Part shown: piece after piece, positions 1 through 5,422 of the stretch
Layout: each line of letters begins with the position of its first letter
Position numbering within the stretch: position 1 is the stretch's first letter
Assembly: GCA_003508605.1 (NCBI GenBank)
Contig: DNUB01000255.1
Span: 1-5,797, forward strand
Length of the DNA stretch: 5,797 bases
Reading direction: 5' to 3'
From: Oscillospiraceae bacterium
GTDB taxonomy: Bacteria > Bacillota > Clostridia > Oscillospirales > Ruminococcaceae
Program-made: the position numbers and the translations under genes
The notes under the pieces: model-generated
Seen by the model: only the letters and a program-made list of their open reading frames with translations
Told to the model about the DNA's origin: nothing
The model's database searches: none

Positions 1-20
1 CCGCCGCCTAATAAGGCTAT

Positions 21-43
21 GCCTTTTGCTTGCGGCAAAAGGC
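21..43. repeat. Strong 9-bp hairpin, GCCTTTTGC/GCAAAAGGC
   Basis: Perfect 9-bp arms (21-29 and 35-43) enclose the loop TTGCG. No U-run follows on either strand, so it is not a standard intrinsic terminator. A further GGC/GCC-rich imperfect repeat (GCCTAATAAGGC, 6-17) sits next to it. The structure may be an intergenic palindromic (REP-like) element or an RNA processing/stability structure. The rest of 1-144 shows no supportable gene. Confidence 0.5.
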
Positions 44-93
44 GAGGGACATCCGGATTTTGATTATCATTTTAAGCGACAATTCTTTTAACC

Positions 94-116
94 AAAAACA
101 TAATGCATTATGCTTT
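94..116 (-). terminator. Weak terminator-like palindrome after the operon
   Basis: A perfect 14-bp palindrome, CATAATGCATTATG (99-112), lies 33 bp after the last stop. As minus-strand RNA it extends to AAAGCAUAA/UUAUGUUUU arms around UGCA, with a run of five U at the 3' side (98-94). The stem is A/U-rich and the U-run overlaps it, so any termination would be inefficient. Confidence 0.35.
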
Positions 117-144
117 GATTTTAAGCATTGCACACCCGCTTGTC

Positions 145-552
145 TTACTCCACCGTCACCTCGCACCCGTCACAAAGCTTTTCGGAGCTGTCGATTACAA
201 TTCTGTCGGAAAACATTATTCCCGAAACGATTTCAACATACCCGTTCCGCTCCTCACCCGTCTGCAGGTCGGCAAGCTTTACAAAATTCCGCTTTGTGCC
301 GTTTTTTTCGGCGGAATAAAGCACATAAACACCGCCCTCAAGTATGGTTTTCGGGAGGGCAATTTTTTGGGTTGAAGCTGTTTGCGTCTCGCCGTTTTCG
401 TCGATGTATTCATAGGGAAACGCCATTTGCTTCGGTCGGGAGACGATAACCTTCGGGAGCATTGCATTGTGAATTTGCTCCGAGAATAATGTCAAAAACA
501 GCATTCCCGCAAAAAAGAATATTGTAAAAATCAATAATATTTTTTTCTTCAT
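145..552 (-). CDS. Small membrane-anchored protein resembling the ends of an RND/MacA-type periplasmic adaptor
   Basis: This is a 135-residue protein. It has a Lys-rich start and one hydrophobic segment (about 5-23), then SEQIHNAMLPKVIVSRP (24-40), which resembles the region just after the anchor in clostridial membrane fusion (adaptor) proteins. After about residue 64 it resembles the adaptor C-terminal membrane-proximal domain: KIALPKTILEGGVYVLY (63-79), VKLADLQTGE (91-100) and GYVEIVSGIMFSDRIVIDSSEKLCDGCEV (104-132). The coiled-coil hairpin and lipoyl domains that normally lie between these parts, and make such adaptors 300-450 residues long, are absent. The ORF is continuous, so this is a short form and not a visible frameshift. 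Topology would be anchored with the domain outside. The SD is weak (GGGTGA), so translation is probably coupled through the ATGA overlap with the permease. Its role is unknown; an extracytoplasmic scaffold for the transporter is an inference. Confidence 0.65.
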   Translation of the reverse strand: MKKKILLIFTIFFFAGMLFLTLFSEQIHNAMLPKVIVSRPKQMAFPYEYIDENGETQTASTQKIALPKTILEGGVYVLYSAEKNGTKRNFVKLADLQTGEERNGYVEIVSGIMFSDRIVIDSSEKLCDGCEVTVE

Positions 553-1310
553 GACAAGTCACCCAAGGTCAGCCCTTTTTCTAAATTTTCGTTAAAGAAA
601 AAGTACAGAATCAGCACCGGAATAAGAAAAATTACAGCCGCAGGAAACAGCACCGCACCCGTATAATCCTGTGCATTTGCAATGAAAACGGACAATGTTT
701 TCAAGCTGTCGTCCTTGAGGAATAACATCGGCTGCTCCACCATATTCCAGCAATCCGCAAATACGAACAGTACCACTGCAAAAATGCAGACACGAAGCTG
801 GGGAATTACGCTTGTAATAAGAATGCGGAAAACTGAATCAGTTTCAAGCCGTGCTGCCTCAATCACCGAATTGTCAATGCTTTTCATATATTGGCGCATT
901 ACAACAACGCCAAAAGGACTGAAAATCATCGGAAGAATAATGCCCCATGGCGTATTTATAAGTCCCATATCCCGCAAGCCTATATAATTCGGCAGAATGG
1001 TCACTTGCAGCGGCATCATCATAAGAATTATGTAGAAAACAAACAACGCCCCTTTGCCTTTGAATTTTGCCTGCGAAAAACCGAAAGCACAGGGGATAAT
1101 GACAACCAGCTGTGCAATTGTAATTGCGGCTGCATACAGAACGCTGTTCCAGAACATCGGGTAGAAAACAAAGCAATCAAACAGCAGATCGACGTAGCCT
1201 TGCAAGGACGGCGTTCCCTCAGACGAAAACGACATTACTGCCGTAGCCGCAACGGGTAAAATGAAAATCAGTGCAAGAACGGTAAAAATTACGGCGTTTA
1301 CTTTTCTCAT
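549..1310 (-). CDS. ABC transporter permease, MalG/CUT1-like
   Basis: This is a 253-residue membrane protein with about six hydrophobic segments. It has MalG-family hallmarks: an N-terminal segment ending in a short extracytoplasmic part, FWNSVLYAA (53-61), MMMPLQVTILPNYIGLRDMGLINT (97-120, the conserved inter-helix stretch) and an EAA loop from 151. The EAA loop is degenerate: EAARLETDSVFRILITSVIP has Glu-Thr-Asp where the family has Asp-Gly-Ala, so the nearly invariant Gly is Thr157, while the terminal Pro (170) is kept. The partner permease has the standard form, so the pair is asymmetric at the ATPase interface. The gene starts with ATG overlapping the previous stop (ATGA), with GGAGG 8 nt upstream, and ends in another ATGA overlap with the next gene. 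It presumably pairs with the upstream permease and an ATPase encoded elsewhere. Confidence 0.88.
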   Translation of the reverse strand: MRKVNAVIFTVLALIFILPVAATAVMSFSSEGTPSLQGYVDLLFDCFVFYPMFWNSVLYAAAITIAQLVVIIPCAFGFSQAKFKGKGALFVFYIILMMMPLQVTILPNYIGLRDMGLINTPWGIILPMIFSPFGVVVMRQYMKSIDNSVIEAARLETDSVFRILITSVIPQLRVCIFAVVLFVFADCWNMVEQPMLFLKDDSLKTLSVFIANAQDYTGAVLFPAAVIFLIPVLILYFFFNENLEKGLTLGDLS

Positions 1311-2113
1311 CGGTCGAACCTCCGCTGAATCGCCATTCCCGCCATTACAATGCCAAAAACAAGGATTGATGTCAAGACTGCCGAGGCGGCAAGGCTTTGA
1401 TAATCAAGCTTCAAAAAATTATTGTTCATGTAATATTGCAGAGTGTAACTATGGTCAGGAGGATAATTGGTGCCGTAATACAAATAGCTTTCCTTAAATA
1501 TTTTGAAGCTGTTTACAATCGACAGGAGCACAGTAAAAAATACTGTGGGCGCAATCATGGAAATGGTTATTTTGGTGTGCAGTATAAAGCTTCCGGCGCC
1601 GTCTAACCTTGCCGCCTCATATACCGAGCTTTCGATTGAAGTAAATGCGGCGGTAAGCAAAACCACACAAATACCGATATTTTTCCAGATAAACAGCAGA
1701 TAAATCGGCAGTACGGCTGAGCTGTCCGCAAATACGCCGCGCCAAATCAGGACAATGCTTGCGGTGGGAATAACCATAGGGAGTATAAAAGCTACTCTTG
1801 TTTTTCGCACCCACCTTATGCCGTAGGACAGCGCAAGGGATATTATCAGGGCAAGCATCACCAGAATAGGCACCGCTGTCACAATCAGCAAAAGCGAGTT
1901 TTTCAGAGAAAGCAGGAAATATTCATTTGTGAGCGTTTTTATGTAGTTGTCAAGCCACACGAAATTGCGGCGGAACTGATTGTCTATCAGCGAATAGTAC
2001 AGCACACGGATATACGGAACGACAAAAAACACAGAGGTACCGATCAGACTTGGGAGCAGACAGAGCTTGCATTTGGTGTTCCATTTAAAGTGTTTTCTCA
2101 GCTTGTTTTTCAT
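1307..2113 (-). CDS. ABC transporter permease, MalF/CUT1-like
   Basis: This is a 268-residue integral membrane protein with about six hydrophobic segments (roughly 17-40, 72-96, 107-127, 135-156, 185-205, 238-262). A complete cytoplasmic EAA loop, EAARLDGAGSFILHTKI (166-182), is the coupling helix to the ATPase in binding-protein-dependent importers. The start at 2113 is chosen because AGGAG lies 7 nt upstream and overlaps the TAG of the binding-protein gene. A longer open frame back to 2302 would overlap that gene by 179 bp and adds a Pro/Lys-rich stretch unlike this family. The loop between the third and fourth membrane segments (about 124-135) is short: the Gly-x-x-Asn segment and following 20 or so residues usual in MalF-type permeases are missing. 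It ends in a 4-bp ATGA overlap with the next permease, with which it should form the channel heterodimer. Substrate class (sugar) is inferred from the family only. Confidence 0.88.
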   Translation of the reverse strand: MKNKLRKHFKWNTKCKLCLLPSLIGTSVFFVVPYIRVLYYSLIDNQFRRNFVWLDNYIKTLTNEYFLLSLKNSLLLIVTAVPILVMLALIISLALSYGIRWVRKTRVAFILPMVIPTASIVLIWRGVFADSSAVLPIYLLFIWKNIGICVVLLTAAFTSIESSVYEAARLDGAGSFILHTKITISMIAPTVFFTVLLSIVNSFKIFKESYLYYGTNYPPDHSYTLQYYMNNNFLKLDYQSLAASAVLTSILVFGIVMAGMAIQRRFDR

Positions 2114-2123
2114 CGGTTTGCTC

Positions 2124-3884
2124 CTATTCGTTAAGATAGGCAGAAAGCTTACGGTCCCCTTCGGCGATGAAGGCGTCAAGGGTAATTTCATCGGCGCAGT
2201 ACCGCTCAAAGTCATCGGCATAGATTTCCGACGGAATTTGAAAGCATATCTCACCGTTTTCATAAATAGAGTACAAATCCCGTGCAAAGGGTGTGTTTTC
2301 ATAGGTGCTTAAATCGGCAAGCATACAGGAATTTCGCCGGGAGGACATTGACTCTGCCGTATTTTCAATAAAGCCCAGCGTTTCGGACAGGCGGTCCGAA
2401 TAAGGATTGACGCAAAGGAATGTGCATACGGCAACGCTTTTTCCCTTTCCCGATAAGGGCATCGGAGCGGCACGCAGATTTTCGTCATTGATTAAGGCGG
2501 TCTGCTGAAAACGGTACAGCAATTGTGTAAACAACGTTTTCTCGTAAATCGCCCTGTAATATCTGTCCTCTGCCCCGCTCTGCACAGTCATAAGTGCCGA
2601 ATACAATTCAAAATTGCTTTTAAAAATCTCCTCGGAGCACCGCTCCTTTAACAGCAGGGCAAGACTGCGGAATTTCTCCGTATCGAACGATTGGTTTTCC
2701 GAAAGATAGCCGATTAGCTGCGTCTGTGTCAGCCAATAACTACCGCAGTCATAATATTCGGAGACGGCAGAAGCCTGTTTAACCGCTTGTATAAAGGGCT
2801 CCAATTCCTTTGACAGGGCAAATCCGTTTTCGGCACAGTTTTTCTCATTATAAGCAACCAACGGAATCTCGACGGCAATGGGGAGCATACAGATGTTTCC
2901 CTCGGAATCCGTTACAGCCTCCTTAATGTACGGAAAGCACCTATCAAGATATTCCGAAACGCCCGGTACGTCGTTCAGCGGATAAAAGCTGCCCTTTTCC
3001 TTAATGTCGTTGGCAATGCCCTGATCCGAGCCTATCATCGCCGCATCATAGCTTTTATCCAATGACAAAACCGTCAGTGCAAAGCCCTCGCCACTAAGCT
3101 GATTCATCTGAATTTCGCTTCCTGCCGAAAACGTCTGTTCGGTAAAATATTGACTTGAAATAATTCGGATTGGGCTGCCGCTTACTATGGTATTGTTCAA
3201 ATCGTAACGCTTGATCAGTTTTTCGGAGGACATAGCGGAATCGGCAGTTTTCAGCCAAACATAGCCTGTCTCCGATGCGCAAAGATCCGATGCAAAAAAT
3301 GGATAAACATCGTTAACAACTCTGATTACTCCGCTTTCGCCGTCCGCCTTGCTGACAGGCAGATCTCCCTGAAAATCGTTTGCGCCGATAAAAGCAAGCT
3401 CGCCCCTGTTGCCGTAAAACTCAAAGCTTGTCAGCATACCTAACTTATTCGTATAATTTTTCGCACTTGGCTCCCCATAATCGGCAAAATAATAGCCGCC
3501 CTCACTGTCGAAAGCGTAAATCTTTATATTTTCACCTGAAACGGAAAAGGTCACGGGAAATTCGGTTTCCGAAAAGACATTTTCGCCGCTTAACAGGTCA
3601 ATGCTTCCCATTTTCTTTCCCGTATCCTCAAAATATACCGAAACTCCCTCCTCGGTCATAAACGGGTCAACCGGCTTAGCCTCGCTGCGGTGTTCGCCAA
3701 GCCAATACAGCTTATCGCCGCACACACCGATTTTTTCGATATTGTCTAATTTTTTAAGCTCACAAATCCTGTCCGCTGCTCCCGAATTTATATTAACGGA
3801 ACAAATCAGAAATCCTCCGTTATCGTTAATTGCCGCATAGATATTATGCTTATCGGCGCAGATACATTTTACGTCATATAACAT
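2124..3884 (-). CDS. Beta-propeller plus ABC solute-binding domain; frameshifted remainder of the lipoprotein
   Basis: This is a 586-residue frame without a signal peptide. Residues 1-230 continue a propeller pattern (ADKHNIYAAI, GDKLYWLG, GENIKIYAFDSEGGYYFAD, GELAFIGAND, ETGYVWLKTAD). From about 235 to the end it resembles carbohydrate-type extracellular solute-binding proteins: SPIRIISS opening strand, SYDAAMIGSDQG (278-289), KGSFYPLNDVPGV, EGNICMLPIAVEIPLVAYNE (328-347), APMP (473-476) and VNPYSDRLSETLGFIE (492-507). Such proteins capture a solute outside the cell and hand it to the permeases, which follow 10 bp downstream. The ATG at 3884 has no SD and lies inside the end of the upstream frame. 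A +1 shift anywhere between 3899 and 3874 would fuse the two. The frame is intact for the rest of its length, so the break is recent, a sequencing error, or functional recoding. It has 16 Cys, many for an exported protein. Confidence 0.8.
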   Translation of the reverse strand: MLYDVKCICADKHNIYAAINDNGGFLICSVNINSGAADRICELKKLDNIEKIGVCGDKLYWLGEHRSEAKPVDPFMTEEGVSVYFEDTGKKMGSIDLLSGENVFSETEFPVTFSVSGENIKIYAFDSEGGYYFADYGEPSAKNYTNKLGMLTSFEFYGNRGELAFIGANDFQGDLPVSKADGESGVIRVVNDVYPFFASDLCASETGYVWLKTADSAMSSEKLIKRYDLNNTIVSGSPIRIISSQYFTEQTFSAGSEIQMNQLSGEGFALTVLSLDKSYDAAMIGSDQGIANDIKEKGSFYPLNDVPGVSEYLDRCFPYIKEAVTDSEGNICMLPIAVEIPLVAYNEKNCAENGFALSKELEPFIQAVKQASAVSEYYDCGSYWLTQTQLIGYLSENQSFDTEKFRSLALLLKERCSEEIFKSNFELYSALMTVQSGAEDRYYRAIYEKTLFTQLLYRFQQTALINDENLRAAPMPLSGKGKSVAVCTFLCVNPYSDRLSETLGFIENTAESMSSRRNSCMLADLSTYENTPFARDLYSIYENGEICFQIPSEIYADDFERYCADEITLDAFIAEGDRKLSAYLNE

Positions 3885-3899
3885 TATAATCGGAAAGAA
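3874..3899 (-). other. Frameshift junction between lipoprotein N-terminus and solute-binding frame
   Basis: The upstream frame is open until TGA (3876-3874). The downstream frame has a TAG at 3902-3900 and is open from 3899. Any join must therefore occur in this 26-nt overlap and needs a +1 shift. Two places in it resemble known +1 slippage contexts: CTT followed by T (CTTT), and ATA TGA C, where UGA followed by C is a weak termination context as in the prfB recoding site. No SD-like stimulator lies 3-6 nt before either site, so mutation or sequence error remains more likely than programmed recoding. Confidence 0.7.
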
Positions 3900-4143
3900 C
3901 TATACTTGATGTTAGACCTCCGTCCGTGCCGTAAGCGGAAAACACCGCCGCATAATTCTCGTCCGCACTCAGCGTGTACAAAATCTCTCCCGAAACCGCC
4001 ATAAGCTGCGGATTTCCCGCCTGCTTATAAACAAAGGCTTCAATCGGTGCATTTTCCGTGTTTTTCTCCTGTGGGTCACAGCCGCAGGATAACAGAAATA
4101 AAATCGCCGCAAGAAAAACGGAAATATGTTTTCGCAGTGACAT
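3874..4143 (-). CDS. Lipoprotein N-terminal fragment: signal peptide and first propeller blade of the split binding protein
   Basis: These 89 codons encode a basic N-terminus, a hydrophobic stretch (about residues 8-19) and the lipobox-like LLSCGC, giving a lipidated Cys at 20 or 22. A Gln/Glu/Asn-rich linker and one propeller-like blade follow (GEILYTLSADENYAAV, then FSAYGTDGGLTSSIVL). The sequence stops at TGA inside what looks like a continuing blade. The next reading frame starts 11 bp before this stop and continues the same propeller pattern, so this is most likely the export signal and start of one 670-680 residue lipoprotein. The gene has a good SD, AGGAG 8 nt before its ATG, overlapping the stop of the preceding gene. 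As a stand-alone product it would be a small lipoprotein with one incomplete blade, which seems unlikely to be functional. Confidence 0.75.
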   Translation of the reverse strand: MSLRKHISVFLAAILFLLSCGCDPQEKNTENAPIEAFVYKQAGNPQLMAVSGEILYTLSADENYAAVFSAYGTDGGLTSSIVLSDYNVI

Positions 4144-4154
4144 AATCTATCTCC

Positions 4155-5246
4155 TTATGCCAATATTTCGCCTTTGGCAATGTTTTTGTTCAGTGTCAGC
4201 TTAATAAAATAAAAGGTATGCTCCAATGATTCTTCTTCTCTTTCACAGCCGACACCGTAAATATTTTTATCATCGGCGTAGATATACCTGAAAGCGTATT
4301 CGCAATCTATTTGAATACAATTGTCCGATTTCTCGTCATACTTTCGCAAGGAGCTGCAATCATCAATAAAGTAAATTTCATCATTTAAAACCGTATAATC
4401 CAAGCATATAAACTTTTCTTCGTCTTCAAAATGCGAATCATCGTGATATGATTCGTACGGCTTTAATGCTGCAGCCTCTCCTGTCAGCAAAGAAAGCCGA
4501 TTCAATGTGCCGTCTGTTTGTGAGCGGTAATAGTAATAATCTCCGTCGATACAGTCCCAATACGGGTGAATATTTTCCAATAAAAGTGCCTTGTTATTTT
4601 TCGCAAAAAATACCTTTTCATCTCCTGACCAATCATACTTTAAACGATATTCGCCGTATGCGGTATACTTTACGCCGTCATAAAGCCTTTCCGATGTACC
4701 GTTTTCGTCAATGCGGCATACCCCGGTGGGAGGTATCGGATCATCGGCAGCAGCATAATCGGTATAAAAAATTTCATCACCGCTGACAATGGGCATTGAA
4801 ACGGGATAATCCGTCAAAGCGTTAAATACCTTTTCTTCAAGCTCGTAGCTGTATAATATGCCCTCGATGTGTACAAGATCATTACCGCCGATCTTGTAGC
4901 TGTCATTTTCGATAAAGTACAGCTTTCCGCTGTTATAACACAGATTATATGCGTTTCTTTCAAATAACCGTTCGGCAACCTCGCCGTTATATCTGTACAC
5001 TGCGCCGTTCCACATAAAAAATGTATTTCCGTCTCCGTAACACAACAGAGACGGACGAAAATCCTTACAGTTTACCGTGCTTAATTTGATTTCAGATTTT
5101 GGAAGACCGCTAAAAATCTCATAATAAATCGCCGCATTGTTTATCTCGGAGGTTTCGGCAGGCAAATCAGTTTCGGAAGCCTGACTGCATCCTGATGATA
5201 ATAAAAATAATGATGCAGCTGCCAAAATCTCAATAATGTGTTTCAT
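4155..5246 (-). CDS. Surface lipoprotein, beta-propeller-like (DUF5050-like)
   Basis: This is a 363-residue protein. A short hydrophobic signal peptide ends in the lipobox LSSGC, so Cys20 would be lipidated and the mature protein would sit on the outer face of the membrane. The rest shows recurring strand motifs of the type G-[DK]-x-[IL]-Y/F-[FY]: SGKLYFIEN (106-114), GDEIFYTDY (156-164), GDEKVFFAKN (208-217), DGDYYYYRS (234-242), NDEIYFIDD (288-296) and DDKNIYGVG (325-333). These look like successive beta-propeller blades, as in DUF5050-type proteins. It is rich in Asp/Glu, Tyr and Cys (11 Cys). It is the first gene after the promoter, with AGGAG and about 6 nt spacing. Its stop is 11 bp before the next lipoprotein gene, whose N-terminal part carries a similar propeller. 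A ligand-binding or sensing accessory role to the ABC importer is inferred; no catalytic motif was seen. Confidence 0.75.
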   Translation of the reverse strand: MKHIIEILAAASLFLLSSGCSQASETDLPAETSEINNAAIYYEIFSGLPKSEIKLSTVNCKDFRPSLLCYGDGNTFFMWNGAVYRYNGEVAERLFERNAYNLCYNSGKLYFIENDSYKIGGNDLVHIEGILYSYELEEKVFNALTDYPVSMPIVSGDEIFYTDYAAADDPIPPTGVCRIDENGTSERLYDGVKYTAYGEYRLKYDWSGDEKVFFAKNNKALLLENIHPYWDCIDGDYYYYRSQTDGTLNRLSLLTGEAAALKPYESYHDDSHFEDEEKFICLDYTVLNDEIYFIDDCSSLRKYDEKSDNCIQIDCEYAFRYIYADDKNIYGVGCEREEESLEHTFYFIKLTLNKNIAKGEILA

Positions 5247-5340
5247 ATAAATCTCCTATAAAAAAATAAAAGTAATTTATATTTAATAAAAAGCGATATG
5301 CTTTTACCGAGAAAAGTGATCACACAAATCACCACCCTTT
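5247..5340 (-). other. Leader region (5' UTR) of the operon with a small hairpin and strong RBS
   Basis: About 94 nt lie between the predicted transcription start and the first ATG. The leader contains the 8-bp palindrome GTGATCAC (5316-5323) and a weak hairpin with AAAAGC/GCTTTT arms (5300-5305 and 5289-5294) around a 5-nt loop, followed by one extra T. The AGGAG at 5257-5253 is well placed for the ATG at 5246. No known riboswitch fold was recognised. Confidence 0.5.
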
Positions 5341-5346
5341 GGTAAA

Positions 5347-5375
5347 ATTATATCACAGGAAATAACAAAAATCAA
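5347..5375 (-). promoter_or_regulatory. Sigma-A type promoter of the lipoprotein/ABC operon
   Basis: Read on the minus strand, the -35 is TTGATT (5375-5370), the spacer is exactly 17 bp, and the -10 is TATAAT (5352-5347). It is preceded by TGA, an extended -10 (TGn). Transcription should start near 5340, giving a leader of about 94 nt. The -10 is perfect and the -35 matches TTGACA at the first four positions. The direct repeats immediately upstream suggest that activation or repression is superimposed on a good basal promoter. Confidence 0.8.
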
Positions 5376-5381
5376 CGGTTA

Positions 5382-5418
5382 ATCCCTCAAATGCGGGTTT
5401 TGATCCCCCAAATGCAGG
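5382..5418 (-). promoter_or_regulatory. Tandem 16-bp direct repeats with 21-bp period, candidate response-regulator binding site
   Basis: On the plus strand the copies are ATCCCTCAAATGCGGG (5382-5397) and ATCCCCCAAATGCAGG (5403-5418). They match at 14 of 16 positions and are offset by exactly 21 bp, or two helical turns. The proximal copy ends 6 bp upstream of the -35 element of the operon promoter. Two direct repeats with a 21-22 bp period just upstream of -35 is the usual layout for LytTR-type regulators, and the kinase gene next door is of the class that partners them. The match to LytTR is by geometry and context; I do not recognise the exact motif. Confidence 0.65.
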
Positions 5419-5422
5419 AATA

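Noticed and set aside
1..144. Short open frames after the last stop, e.g. beginning at the ATG near 128 or near 70 on the minus strand
   Set aside because: They are under 20 codons, lack an RBS and show no recognisable sequence.
30..449. Plus-strand open frame of 139 codons
   Set aside because: It lies antisense to the adaptor-like gene, has a basic low-complexity composition with no recognisable domain, and no convincing RBS.
891..1259. Plus-strand open frame of 122 codons opposite the MalG-like permease
   Set aside because: The product is rich in Arg, Asn and His with no domain; the minus strand has a clear permease in the same stretch.
2114..2302. Upstream in-frame extension of the MalF-like permease (an alternative ATG at 2302)
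   Set aside because: It overlaps the binding-protein gene by 179 bp, its residues do not resemble a permease N-terminus, and the ATG at 2113 has an ideal AGGAG.
5302..5347. Inverted repeat TTTTACC (5302-5308) / GGTAAAA (5341-5347) as an RNA switch
   Set aside because: The right arm overlaps the -10 and lies upstream of the predicted transcription start, so the two arms would not both be in the RNA; a DNA operator is possible but 7-bp A/T-rich arms 32 bp apart are weak evidence.
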